Shown: positions 34,301 to 43,133, counted from the first letter of the stretch. The stretch is DNA of 50,366 bases from Anaerobutyricum hallii DSM 3353 (GCF_000173975.1 NZ_ACEP01000093.1:1-50366), one strand, 5' to 3'. Notes: generated from the sequence alone by a model not told the origin. Made by a program: numbers and translations.

Positions 34301-34889
34301 CAAATAATTCCGTACTAATCGCAACTGCATGTGTGCGGTCTCCGCCAATCAATGTTCCTGCCAGACCATATCCGATAATCCCTTCTGGAAGAAAAACAGG
34401 CAGAAAACCAATAATACATATCAATAGAAGCAATACCGGCTTCTCCATCCATCCTTCTATATAATCCCACAAATAGGCACACAAAAGAAATACAATGCTG
34501 ACAGACAAAAAGATAGCTGAAATTTCAAAAACCTTTATAAACGATATGAAATTCCTTATTGTCGTAAACGGATCCACATGTTTTGCGAATACTTCATAAG
34601 GAATTCCCAAAAGTGCATACAATCCAAGACTATAGGCCGCATGCCTTAACATACATCCCTTAAAGTCCCCATACTTCTCACTCTGAATCTGTATATAATA
34701 TCCTACTGCAAAAAAGATTCCTGGCACATACACAATCTGAACTATTCGAGTAAACGCATGAACAATATGCACCTCTCCAAACTTATGACAGAGTGCCGTC
34801 ATTACCAAAAATATAAAATAAAAAGCTACGATAAGCTCTCTGGAAAAAACTTCGCGCCTTGAAGTTCCATTTTTCCCTTGTATAGACAT
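31338..34889 (-). CDS. Giant YfhO-family membrane protein with extra N-terminal membrane domain
   Basis: An 1183-aa protein. Residues ~1-290 form an independent block of about nine TM segments with acyltransferase-3-like features (IVYVPGIFFAVGYYIQIQ). From ~310 a YfhO module begins (many TM segments to ~760, including WEADGLGQYVPKVY, a luminal loop typical of the family), followed by a large extracytoplasmic beta-rich region (~770-1150) and a last TM before a RKRRKN tail. YfhO proteins are related to GT-C glycosyltransferases and help glycosylate surface lipids or lipoteichoic acid. AGGAGG precedes the ATG. The N-terminal fusion is an inference from hydropathy and one motif. Confidence 0.8.
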   Translation of the reverse strand: MSIQGKNGTSRREVFSRELIVAFYFIFLVMTALCHKFGEVHIVHAFTRIVQIVYVPGIFFAVGYYIQIQSEKYGDFKGCMLRHAAYSLGLYALLGIPYEVFAKHVDPFTTIRNFISFIKVFEISAIFLSVSIVFLLCAYLWDYIEGWMEKPVLLLLICIIGFLPVFLPEGIIGYGLAGTLIGGDRTHAVAISTELFVFFWGVFCARKKQNTFLEKKNFIMAALSFVIAGVFAVLHIKAACFVFLGMFLAFIAINICVPFAGIYAALEEAVVNILERVWGIITTPASREGEENWRSLLRYFIGYTVLFVVMAVLIFLPYILQNKTLIWEADGLGQYVPKVYRFIQYIPEIFKDIFSGNFDFKQYDFTTGLGATVAISYDPVYWLYLLFSPAKIENAYSFLIIVRYFLAGLSMSGLVLYFKKSHFAAYTASIVYAFSGYAIYAGTKHGQFLTPMILLPILVVAMERLIRNRKWYMLTVLVGVSLLCSYYFLYMNTIALGIYFVLRIVCTEEYRNWKTFFERGFIIVGSYILGASLGVISLFTSFGSYMGSSRSGGGKITAFLSTTPLFYRTEWLVDFFTSYISDNFASGLWLKLGFAPLAMLAIVLLFTRKNRKELRWLFVIFTAFSLFPVFGYIFSGFSNVNNRWGYIYVVIVSFILAESLDKMRDLSGKEMGIMTAITGLYGLVNAFSDKLFVPSIYGAFGLLAATLIMLFLLNSDKITFSKKQFRGIVLGMTALVIFLNAKWFITSGDDSYTHLDTYVSAGDSKKKISGTALKHLDEVPGADTDEFYRSTNLVTTGNLRSSSLLYGYNDVSTFSSTLNGGIVNYNNAMGNCRWNIVSIYDYNFRTYLNTLASVKYMGVAKKNTATIPYGYKKVQETKNKYYSIYENQYSLPLGYTYDKIVNTDRIDQYSAAEKQETTMLAAIVEDKDMDKNSNLTVATKLPLTAQKLKIKNIKLNGVSMTKDTIEIEKPGATMKFSFEAPANAETYLSLVGDIYAEKDAKEHFITARIKAPGVKYGHKFRIDAYTTGQKEYLFNLGYREGAVKTCTLKFVGTGTLKYKDLAIYSQTMSNYADRVNALKENSLQNAKAEKNTVTGNITVDKDKMLVVTLPYQKGWTAYVDGKKTDIQRVNYQYIGINLKKGTHDIKLHYQLPGIKLAFMITGCGIIAFVAIIIFNIVRKRRKN

Positions 34890-34984
34890 CTTATAATCCT
34901 CCTGACTTTATCACATAACGCTATTGTACGTCATTGTCTACAAATTTGCAATATATGGGATGATTTATGATTTATCGGTGGGGG

Positions 34985-35242
34985 GGTAAACAGACGAAGC
35001 CAGCCCTAAGGGAATAAAATAATCCATATTTGTGGCCTGGGAGCTACGAGGGTGTAGCTTAGTGGTAGAAAAGCCCGGCATTAAAATAATTGATTTTGAC
35101 GACTTTGTGTTTTTTACAACTGAGTCAAAATCAATTATTTTAATGCCGGGCTTTTCTCAGAAGACTACTCCCCGCTGCGACGAAAGTCACAAATATGGAT
35201 TATTTTATTCCCTGAGGGCGTCTATTTGCCTGCGGCAAACCA
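34985..35242. repeat. Palindromic element G with a nested second-family hairpin
   Basis: Outer 32-bp arms (35003-35034 with 35188-35219, one mismatch) and the core edges GTGGCCTGGGAGC and GCTGCGACGAAAGTCAC are those of the main family. The usual inner stem is replaced by a perfect 33-bp inverted repeat (35068-35100 with 35124-35156). Its inner TAAAATAATTGATTTTG and loop match composite D, while the outer GAAAAGCCCGGCAT is specific to this copy. The right end carries TTTGCCTGCGGCAAA beside the stop of the L,D-transpeptidase gene. Nothing else is seen in 34890-35244 apart from a G7 tract at about 34980. Confidence 0.87.
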
Positions 35243-35244
35243 GA

Positions 35245-36975
35245 TTAATAAGACACCACTGTTGTTCCTATTGGCATTTTATCATAGATATATTTCGCAT
35301 CCTGGTTATAACAGCGGACGCATCCATGAGACGCTGGTTTTCCGATTGTCGGGTTCTGTACAGAACCGTTATTCCATAATGGACGTGTATGGAAAGAGTT
35401 TCTTCCCTTATAATGTGTTACATAGAGTTCTTTTGTGCTTGTGTAGAACCAGCCTTTTTCCTTATAAGTAATCTTAAATACTCCTCTTGGAGAATGATTC
35501 TTTGCTGTTCCGGTCGCACAGATAAATGTACGGATCATCTTCCATTTGCCTTTGCTTCCCTCGAAAATGCTTACCTGCTGTGTATAATGGCTGATCCAGA
35601 TTAAATACTTTGTTTTACTGGAATATCCCTTATAGTTTACAAATGCTGTCTTAACTTCTGTTGAATACTTCTTTGTTGTGTAAATACATTTATTTCCAAC
35701 GTAACCGATACTTCTTACCTGGCTGGCAAGCAGTTTATTATAATTCTTATCTCTATACTGTCTTGGGGTTACTGTAATTACCTTAGATGTCTTACTGCTT
35801 AAGTAAACTTTGTTTCCAATTCTGGTAACTGCCTGTACTTTGATGTTATACTTTGTATCCGCTTTCAGTTTAGCAAGACTATAATTGCTCTTTTTTGTCT
35901 TTATCAGTATCTTATATTTGGAATCTGCTGCCTTCTTATATAAAATATGATAGCTAGTTGCTTTTGCTGTTCTTGACCATGTAAGTGCCAGATTCTTTTT
36001 GGAATCAAAAGTTAACTGTACATTCCGTACCTGCCCGGCAACTACTGGAATCTTCGCTAAAACCGCATTAGACTGTGTTCCGATCACTATCTTTCCACCA
36101 GCCTGTGAAACTGCTACAACTTTGAAATAATACTTTTTACCACCAGTCAGTCCCTTTATTTTTAAAGAAGTGGATGTGCATTTGCTCTTGGCTACTTTAT
36201 AGCCAGATGAAGACTTTGTACTCTTATAAACAGTGTAATAAGAAGCATTGCTCACAGCATTCCATGAAAGCTTTGCTGCATTCGCATTTGGTACAGCTTT
36301 TACACCTTTTACCTTTGCAGGCTTCTTAACATAATCAAATGTCTTAAGCATTCCCTGTCCATAATAAACTGTCTTATTATTGTTAAGAGTGGTCTGACCA
36401 ATTAAATAAGTATAATATCTGGCATTCTTTAAAGATGAGGATGCAATAGAAGCAGAGGCTGCTGTCTTACCTACACTTATCCTTTTCTGTGCTACTGTTG
36501 AGTTTTCTCCCAGATACAGTTCTAAAGAATATCCAGTATATATCTTGTCAGACACTGTCCAGGAAGCTTTTACAGAATCATTGCTTTTCTGCTTGATAGA
36601 ATAACTGCCAAGCGCCTTACCTGTATAATAGTGAACTGTCAGTTTCTTTGTATTATCCTTACTTGTGAGAATAAGCTTATATTCGGTCTTAGCAGAATAA
36701 AGCTGGCCAAGACTTACTGTAAGCACACCTTTCTTTGATGCGAGCTGCGCTGTATCTGTCTTAGCTCCCGTCTTCTCATTTGTTACAGTATATGTATAAC
36801 CCGCATCTGAAAAATCCGCAAACTTAAGTACTAATCTTCCAGAAGCATCCACATAAGCAATCTTGCTGACACTTGTTTCCTGTGGTGTTGTTGCTGCCTG
36901 TGCAGACTTCCCTGCCAAAGCAAACGAAAAACACAATATAAACAATGCTACAATTCCTAAATGTTTCTTATTCAT
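35245..36975 (-). CDS. Secreted L,D-transpeptidase with fibronectin type III repeats
   Basis: A 576-aa exported protein. The signal peptide (1-28) ends near QAA. Beta-sandwich repeats follow: two clear fibronectin type III modules (~215-305 and ~310-400; KLSWNAVSNASYYTVYK and TWSRTAKATSYHILYK), probably preceded by two more divergent ones. The C-terminal YkuD domain (~415-576) has the catalytic motif FHTRPLWNNG...ASHGCVRC. It would form 3-3 cross-links in peptidoglycan or attach proteins. GGGAGG precedes the ATG. The gene ends at palindrome G. Confidence 0.9.
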   Translation of the reverse strand: MNKKHLGIVALFILCFSFALAGKSAQAATTPQETSVSKIAYVDASGRLVLKFADFSDAGYTYTVTNEKTGAKTDTAQLASKKGVLTVSLGQLYSAKTEYKLILTSKDNTKKLTVHYYTGKALGSYSIKQKSNDSVKASWTVSDKIYTGYSLELYLGENSTVAQKRISVGKTAASASIASSSLKNARYYTYLIGQTTLNNNKTVYYGQGMLKTFDYVKKPAKVKGVKAVPNANAAKLSWNAVSNASYYTVYKSTKSSSGYKVAKSKCTSTSLKIKGLTGGKKYYFKVVAVSQAGGKIVIGTQSNAVLAKIPVVAGQVRNVQLTFDSKKNLALTWSRTAKATSYHILYKKAADSKYKILIKTKKSNYSLAKLKADTKYNIKVQAVTRIGNKVYLSSKTSKVITVTPRQYRDKNYNKLLASQVRSIGYVGNKCIYTTKKYSTEVKTAFVNYKGYSSKTKYLIWISHYTQQVSIFEGSKGKWKMIRTFICATGTAKNHSPRGVFKITYKEKGWFYTSTKELYVTHYKGRNSFHTRPLWNNGSVQNPTIGKPASHGCVRCYNQDAKYIYDKMPIGTTVVSY

Positions 36976-37351
36976 TCTTTACCTCCCATATTATTCAATG
37001 TGCTCACAAAATCAAGTACAGGAAAGATTCCGAGAGTACACTCCATCACAAATTATATAGTATCATAAAAAAACAGCTTTGTTATAAGTATATTTCTGTT
37101 ATATTAAAATTATATTAAAACAGAAATACGACACAAATAAGGTTTCTGGCATTTTTTATAAAATACTTTTCTGTTTTAAAATGATTCCATATCATAATAA
37201 ATAAATTTATATTTCTTGCTTTTTACAAAAAAGGCCTTTTTATATTATATAATTAAATAAAACCCCCGTCAAGAAATCTGCTTCTTTAAAATTTCCTGAT
37301 ATTTTCACCCCTTTGTATGGAAGAAACTGTACATTTTTCCTGCTCTCTCAC

Positions 37352-37380
37352 TATACAATTATCCTGATTTTTGCTATAAT
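37352..37380 (+). promoter_or_regulatory. Promoter of the aminotransferase gene
   Basis: TATACA (37352-37357) and TATAAT (37375-37380), 17 bp apart, about 80 bp before the start codon. The remainder of 36976-37351 is very AT-rich and shows no gene or strong hairpin. Confidence 0.55.
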
Positions 37381-37463
37381 GATGTGAAAGTATGCGTATG
37401 ATAGTTCGTGTACTGTTACTGTTAACCCATTTATTTATACTATTTTATAAAGAAGGAATTCAT

Positions 37464-38594
37464 ATGATTAACTTTAACATTCCCCCGTTTACGGGAAAGG
37501 AAACAGAATACATGACAAAAGCCATCCAGAATCACAAGATCAGTGGTGATGGAGAATTCACTAAAAAATGTAACAAATGGATTGAGGATAAGACAGGAAC
37601 AGCGAAAGCTCTTCTTACTACCTCCTGCACACACGCTACAGAGATGGCTGCCCTCCTTGCAGATATCAAACCAGGTGATGAAGTTATCATGCCATCTTAT
37701 ACATTCGTTTCTACTGCAGATGCATTTGTTCTGCGTGGTGCTACCGCTGTATTTGTAGATATCCGCCCTGACACAATGAACATTGACGAAACATTAATTG
37801 AGGATGCTATTACTGATAAGACAAGAGCAATCGTTCCTGTACACTATGCCGGTGTTTCCTGCGAGATGGATACGATCATGGATATCGCAAAGCGTCATAA
37901 TCTTCTCGTTATCGAGGATGCCGCACAGGGCGTTATGTCCTCCTATAAAGGAAAGGCTCTCGGAACAATCGGTGATTACGGCTGTTTCAGCTTCCACGAA
38001 ACAAAGAACTACAGCATGGGTGAGGGCGGCTGCCTTTTAATCCGTGACGAAAAGAATATCGAAGATGCCGAGATTATCCGTGAAAAAGGTACAAACCGAA
38101 GCAAGTTCTTCCGCGGACAGATTGACAAATACACATGGGTAGAGGCTGGTTCCTCTTATCTTCCAAGTGATATGAACGCTGCTTACCTTTATGCCCAGTT
38201 AGAAGTTGCCGATAAGATTTATGATGACCGTATGAGCACATGGAACACTTACTACGAGAATCTCACTCCTTTAAAAGAAGCTGGATACATCGAACTTCCT
38301 GTTGTTCCTGAAGGCTGCGTACATAATGCCCATATGTTCTACATCAAAGCAAAAGACTTAGAAGAACGTAGTGCCTTGATCAAGTTCTTAAAAGAGAACG
38401 GGATTTCTTCTGTATTCCACTACATTCCTCTTCACGGAGCACCAGCCGGACAGAAGTTTGGCCGCTTCCACGGAGAAGATAAGTACACAACAAAAGAGAG
38501 TGAACGTCTCCTTCGTCTTCCTCTTTATTATGGTTTAGAAAAAGAAAAAGTTCTGACTGTCTGCGAAAAGATTAAAGAATTTTATTCAAAATAG
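37464..38594 (+). CDS. dTDP-4-oxo-6-deoxyglucose aminotransferase (RffA/WecE-like)
   Basis: A 376-aa PLP enzyme of the DegT/DnrJ/EryC1 family. The PLP lysine lies in SFHETKNYSMGEGG (~190), the typical RffA/WecE context; VIEDAAQ (~158) holds the ring-stacking Asp. It should make a dTDP-4-amino-4,6-dideoxy-sugar for surface polysaccharide. The ATG at 37464 has AAGGA six bases upstream and begins MINFNIPPF, the family start; the longer frame to 37392 is rejected. It heads a plus-strand group with a GT2 and an ATP-grasp ligase. Confidence 0.9.
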   Translation: MINFNIPPFTGKETEYMTKAIQNHKISGDGEFTKKCNKWIEDKTGTAKALLTTSCTHATEMAALLADIKPGDEVIMPSYTFVSTADAFVLRGATAVFVDIRPDTMNIDETLIEDAITDKTRAIVPVHYAGVSCEMDTIMDIAKRHNLLVIEDAAQGVMSSYKGKALGTIGDYGCFSFHETKNYSMGEGGCLLIRDEKNIEDAEIIREKGTNRSKFFRGQIDKYTWVEAGSSYLPSDMNAAYLYAQLEVADKIYDDRMSTWNTYYENLTPLKEAGYIELPVVPEGCVHNAHMFYIKAKDLEERSALIKFLKENGISSVFHYIPLHGAPAGQKFGRFHGEDKYTTKESERLLRLPLYYGLEKEKVLTVCEKIKEFYSK

Positions 38595-38823
38595 CATACA
38601 TTCAATATTATATGCTACTGTAGTATCCATTCGGTAATAATAGTTTATTAATAGTCATTTAGCAGTTTCTACAATAAAAGTTGCACGAATCAAACTAAAA
38701 ACTATATCCAAATAATACTTAAAAACCAGATCAATGGAATACTACGAATATTCAAACATATTAATAAACCGTTGAATATTTAGCAGATTTATTGGAAACG
38801 AAACTACTCAGGAGGCAAAACTC

Positions 38824-39840
38824 GTGTTACACTCGATTATTATACCTTGTTATAAATCTTCACGGACTATTCGTGAAGTCGTAGAGCTTACCAGTGCAGA
38901 GCTCGACCGCTTAGGGCGCCCGGAATATGAATTTATTCTTGTCGATGACTACTCACCAGATGACGGAGCGACCCTTCGTGAATTAAAAGCACTGGCAGCT
39001 GACTATCCATTTGTAAAAGCAATTTCCCTTGCGAAGAACTCCGGGCAGCATAATGCTGTCATGGCAGGACTTAACTACGCACAGGGCGATCTTTTAATCG
39101 CAATGGATGATGATATGCAGACCCACCCTTCCCAGTTACATTTTCTGTTAGATGAAATTGAAAAGGGATATGACATTGTTTACGGCTATTATCCAGATAA
39201 GAAACATTCCGCTTTCCGTAACTTCGGAAGCTACTTAAATTATCTTACTGTCCGCATTCTTATCGGTAAGCCAAAAGACATGAAAACATCCAGCTATTGG
39301 GTAATCCGTAAATTTGTAAGAGACTATGTTATCCAGTATCAGAGTCCTTACACCCATTTACAGGGATTATTCCTGCGTACCACCCGCAATATAAGCTGTG
39401 TGCCAATCAAGCATTTTGAGCGTGAAGTCGGACAGTCCGGCTACACCTTAAAGAAGCTCATCCAGCTTTACTCAAATATTATGGGATACTCTGTTGTCCC
39501 ACTGCGCCTGTCCACTTACTGCGGATACTTCTTCTCTATATTAAGTATTCTCGGCGCACTGGCAATCGTTATCCGTAAGCTCGTAAATCCTGCAATGGCA
39601 CTTGGATGGCCTTCCATGATGTGCGCCATCTGCTTCTTCTCCGGACTTATCATGTTATTTATGGGGACCATCGGAGAATACCTGGGCAGAATGTTCCTTG
39701 GAATGAATAAACAGCCGCAGTTCGTTGTGCGGGAAGTGATTACACAAAATAATGCACCTGATACCGAAAAAACCGGAATCAATACATCTACTGTGGAAGA
39801 ATCTCAAACTACTAGTAGTTCTGACATAGAAAAGTTGTAG
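38824..39840 (+). CDS. Family 2 glycosyltransferase, polyprenyl-phosphate type
   Basis: A 338-aa enzyme with an N-terminal GT-A fold (IIIPCYKSSRTIREV; VDDYSPDDG; MDDDMQTHP as the DXD region) and two C-terminal TM segments (~222-250 and ~262-288), as in GtrB/ArnC/DPM-type transferases that load a sugar onto undecaprenyl phosphate. The start is GTG at 38824 behind GGAGG. The tail (~305-338) is Ser/Thr-rich and variable. The 229 bp before it are AT-rich and without a terminator, so co-transcription with the aminotransferase is plausible. Confidence 0.88.
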   Translation: MLHSIIIPCYKSSRTIREVVELTSAELDRLGRPEYEFILVDDYSPDDGATLRELKALAADYPFVKAISLAKNSGQHNAVMAGLNYAQGDLLIAMDDDMQTHPSQLHFLLDEIEKGYDIVYGYYPDKKHSAFRNFGSYLNYLTVRILIGKPKDMKTSSYWVIRKFVRDYVIQYQSPYTHLQGLFLRTTRNISCVPIKHFEREVGQSGYTLKKLIQLYSNIMGYSVVPLRLSTYCGYFFSILSILGALAIVIRKLVNPAMALGWPSMMCAICFFSGLIMLFMGTIGEYLGRMFLGMNKQPQFVVREVITQNNAPDTEKTGINTSTVEESQTTSSSDIEKL

Positions 39841-40072
39841 ATACTAATCCCAGGTCCTACAAACATTTCTAATTTGGCAGATTCTTCTGCGGCAGAACAA
39901 TAAAGAATTAATATCTAAATTATTTTTTAACTGTTCAACTAAACATAAATAACTTATTATAAACAGATAGTCTATTGCACTAAAAAAGACATATCAGCTT
40001 CTATCTATTATTATATAGTATGGGTTGAACCGTTGTATCACAAATCATAATCTATCAGGAGGTACTATCATC

Positions 40073-41254
40073 ATGAAGAAAATTATGATTCTCGGAGCTG
40101 GCATCTACCAGGTTCCTTTAATTAAAACAGCAAAGAAATTAGGATTATACACTATCGTAGTCAGCATTCCTGGAAACTATCCTGGATTTGAGTTAGCTGA
40201 CAAAGTATATTATGAGAACACCGTCGATGATGAAAAGATTCTTGAAATCGCAAAAGAAGAACAGATTGACGGTATCATCACAACTGGAACTGACGTGTGT
40301 GTTATCACAATCGGTAAAGTCTGCGATGCTATGGGACTTGCCGGTCTTTCCTATGAAGCCGCTCAGATTGCAGTAGACAAGATGCTTATGAAGACCAAAT
40401 ACGAAGAATACGGTGTCCGCACCGCTCGTTTCCGCAAAGTTCTTTTCAGTGACCCGGATATTAAGAAAACAATTGAAGGCTTAGAGTTCCCACTGATTTT
40501 CAAATCTGTAGACTCCTCAGGAAGCCGTGGAATTACCCGGGTAGACTCCTACGACAAGTTCGATTCCGCTATGAACTATGTGAAAGAAAATACAAGAAAA
40601 GACTATTTCTTAATCGAAGAATTCGTAGAAGGCGAAGAATTCGGTGCACAGGCATTTGTATACAATGGGGAAGTACAGTTCATTCTTCCTCACGGAGACT
40701 ATGTATTCCACGGAGATACTGGTGTCCCAATCGGTCACTTTGCTCCATACAACTTAAACGAAGACGTAATCGAAGATGCCAAAGAACAGCTTCGCGGTGC
40801 AGTAAAAGCAATGCAGCTTGACAACTGCGCTATCAACGCCGACTTCATCTTAAAAGACAATAAAACCTATGTATTAGAACTCGGCGGCCGCTGCGGTGCA
40901 ACCTGCCTCGCAGAGTTAACATCCATTTACTACGGATTTGACTACTACGAAAAAATTCTTAGAACTGCACTTGGAGAAAACCCTCACTTCACATTTGACA
41001 AACCATTCGTACCGAATGCCAGCCACCTTCTCATGAGTGATAAAGATGGAATCATCAAGTCTCAGGTTGATTATAATGAGCCAAATGAAGACATTTGTGA
41101 AGTTGAATTTGACTACAAACCAGGGGATGAGGTACATAAATTCCATGTGGGACCACATCGTATTGGTCATATTATTACTAAGGGAGAAACTTTGGAGGAC
41201 GCCCAGAAGTTGCTGTTTGAAGCAATGGATAAGGTGGAAATCACGGTAGAATAA
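40073..41254 (+). CDS. ATP-grasp ligase of the carbamoyl-phosphate-synthetase-like type
   Basis: A 393-aa protein. The N-terminal pre-ATP-grasp fold starts KKIMILGAGIYQVPLIKTA; the ATP-grasp core has the glycine-rich loop SSGSRGI (~150), LIEEFVEGEEF and the metal/ATP site ADFILKDNK...LELGGRCG (~255-275). Such enzymes join a carboxylate to an amine through an acyl phosphate. Placed after a 4-aminosugar aminotransferase and a lipid-linked GT, it may add an amino acid to the aminosugar; this is inference. The ATG at 40073 follows AGGAGG by 11 bases; the frame from 40025 has no site. Confidence 0.82.
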   Translation: MKKIMILGAGIYQVPLIKTAKKLGLYTIVVSIPGNYPGFELADKVYYENTVDDEKILEIAKEEQIDGIITTGTDVCVITIGKVCDAMGLAGLSYEAAQIAVDKMLMKTKYEEYGVRTARFRKVLFSDPDIKKTIEGLEFPLIFKSVDSSGSRGITRVDSYDKFDSAMNYVKENTRKDYFLIEEFVEGEEFGAQAFVYNGEVQFILPHGDYVFHGDTGVPIGHFAPYNLNEDVIEDAKEQLRGAVKAMQLDNCAINADFILKDNKTYVLELGGRCGATCLAELTSIYYGFDYYEKILRTALGENPHFTFDKPFVPNASHLLMSDKDGIIKSQVDYNEPNEDICEVEFDYKPGDEVHKFHVGPHRIGHIITKGETLEDAQKLLFEAMDKVEITVE

Positions 41255-41263
41255 TCTGGGTTG

Positions 41264-41290
41264 CCGCAGGCAAAATAGACGCGCCCCAAG
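41264..41290. repeat. Left-end module of the palindromic family after the ATP-grasp gene
   Basis: TTGCCGCAGGCAAAATAGAC followed by GCGCCCC is the reverse complement of the right end of copy H (41656-41677), one mismatch apart. The two face each other at the 3' ends of two convergent genes. Confidence 0.7.
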
Positions 41291-41302
41291 AGACGAACCC
41301 CA

Positions 41303-41463
41303 GCAGAAGCAATTCGGTGAATGGTACCATAGGTTTCATTAAAATACCAGTTTCCATTTTCAATTTCCTGATATGTAGGGTCATCGCTTTCTTTATAACC
41401 GGTTTTCAAAAAACTGATACTTGAATTATCATTATGGCATGCCAGAATTTCGATAAACAGAAT
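41303..41463 (-). pseudogene. Possible remnant of an unidentified gene
   Basis: On the minus strand a frame reads as a natural-looking peptide (CHNDNSSISFLKTGYKESD, then DPTYQEIENGNWYFNETYGT). It is bounded upstream by a stop and runs downstream into repeat sequence. No start site or family could be recognised. It may be the remains of a gene broken by the repeats, or chance. Confidence 0.3.
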
Positions 41464-41524
41464 TACAAACCCATTAAAGGATTAGAATAAGAAAACATTA
41501 AATAATAATTTCATCTCCAGTCAA

Positions 41525-41677
41525 AAACAGCTCTCCGAGAGAGAAGATACCCTATATTTGTGGCCTTAGAGCGAGGATTGAATGTGAGCCGTTTAGCGAA
41601 CATTCAACCCGCAGGGATAGAGTCACAAATATAGGGTATCTTCTCTCTCGGGGAGCGTCTATTTTACCTGCGGCAAA
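41525..41677. repeat. Palindromic element, copy H
   Basis: Arms 41531-41562 and 41624-41655 (32 bp, one mismatch) around the forward core with inner stem GGATTGAATGT/ACATTCAACCC. The arm sequence belongs to the same subgroup as copy A. The right end (GCGTCTATTTTACCTGCGGCAA) abuts the stop codon of the flippase gene. Nothing else is seen in 41464-41524. Confidence 0.85.
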
Positions 41678-43123
41678 CTATTTCTTTTTAAACATCTTCA
41701 GCACTGCCATCATCTGTTTTCTCAATGCAATCGCAGCCGCACCTACCACTAAAACCATCACCGCATAGCGATAATACCATGCGACTCTGTACAGATTCAT
41801 AGAGAGCAGATTAATTGCCCCATAAGCAATAGCGATAAGTACCGTTTTATGAAGTGGTACGATGACCATTCCTGTGATTTTATGCTCTAAGATTCCCTGT
41901 ACGAGCAGGAGAATAATATAGCTGAACGCAGTTGTGTAGGCGGCTGCCATGTAACCGAAGTTCAGGATACAAACATAGTTTAAGATTACATTTAATACCA
42001 TCGTCCCAATTGTTCCTGCAGCTACATACTGGGTTCGTTTATAGTAGTTCTGAAGAGCAGAATAGCTATAGCTGTAGAATCGGAATAAAGTTCCCGATAC
42101 CATTGGAGCAATAAGCCAGACTGCCATTTTATATTTAGCACCACCGAGGATTAAAATCTCCTCCGGGGCGAGCATTACAAGGATCCAGGAGAGGATTCCA
42201 AACATGTGCATAACAGAAATCCACGGTTTGGCAACTTCTTTTTCTGCGCCCTCTCCGATTTTGGCATAAAGCCACGGAATCCAGGCATTCCATACAGAAT
42301 CCTCAAGTATCCAGATAATGAAAGAGATTGTTGTGGCAATGGCAAATACACCCGCTGCCTCTTTGCTGATCATTTTCTGGATCATAATTTTATCGGACTG
42401 GTTCATAATCTGGATGGATAAGGCTTCTGGAATAAGCGGAAGACTGAATGCCAGACCGTATTTCCAGTATTTTAAATTAATGAACTTTTTGCCCTGTGTC
42501 CAGATAACAATTGCAACAACAGCACCACCGATAATCTGTGGTACATAGTATCCGATAACCCGGCGGTCTACAAGCTGTCCGATAAGCCCCTGGACACGTC
42601 CTCTGTAAATAAGCCATATAGACAGGAACGTTCCCGGCACGATTGTAAGCAGAGTTGCCATCGTACTGAATTTATATTTGAGTACCTGTTTGTCTCTTCG
42701 CTGCACATAAAGCATACTTGTATAAGTAAATACATACAGGAAGCAGGTGTAAAACATCAGATCATCCATCTGACAAAAATCCTGTACCTGTGTCTTAAAT
42801 ATCATGCACAGTCCAAAGAAGAATGCAATGGCAATGTAGGAAAGTGTATGTACGCTCGATACATAACCATTATAATCGTCTTCAAAATCTTTCTTCGCCA
42901 CATCAACACTACGCCAGAGGCAGAGTGACATAATCGTATAGGCAATCAGAAGCCATGACTCGTAGGTTCTGACTACACCGTACTGTGCCTTTGTCAGCAG
43001 CCTTGAATAAACCGGGGTTACCGCAAATGTCAGCCCCCTTGCAAAAAGCTGTGCCAGGATGAAGAAAAATCCTGAAGTAAAGGCTCTCTTATTCAGAGAA
43101 GCATCTTTATTTTTCCCAGCCAT
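41678..43123 (-). CDS. Polysaccharide flippase (Wzx, MOP superfamily)
   Basis: A 481-aa membrane protein with 12-14 hydrophobic segments; the start NKRAFTSGFFFILAQLFARGLTF and the LPLIPEALSIQIMNQSDKI region (broken near 235-255) are typical of O-unit and capsule flippases that move undecaprenyl-diphosphate-linked repeat units outward. AGGAGG lies six bases before the ATG at 43123; the longer frame to 43156 overlaps the upstream gene. It begins ten bases after the CapK-like gene, a clear operon. Confidence 0.9.
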   Translation of the reverse strand: MAGKNKDASLNKRAFTSGFFFILAQLFARGLTFAVTPVYSRLLTKAQYGVVRTYESWLLIAYTIMSLCLWRSVDVAKKDFEDDYNGYVSSVHTLSYIAIAFFFGLCMIFKTQVQDFCQMDDLMFYTCFLYVFTYTSMLYVQRRDKQVLKYKFSTMATLLTIVPGTFLSIWLIYRGRVQGLIGQLVDRRVIGYYVPQIIGGAVVAIVIWTQGKKFINLKYWKYGLAFSLPLIPEALSIQIMNQSDKIMIQKMISKEAAGVFAIATTISFIIWILEDSVWNAWIPWLYAKIGEGAEKEVAKPWISVMHMFGILSWILVMLAPEEILILGGAKYKMAVWLIAPMVSGTLFRFYSYSYSALQNYYKRTQYVAAGTIGTMVLNVILNYVCILNFGYMAAAYTTAFSYIILLLVQGILEHKITGMVIVPLHKTVLIAIAYGAINLLSMNLYRVAWYYRYAVMVLVVGAAAIALRKQMMAVLKMFKKK

Positions 43124-43133
43124 TGTATACCTC

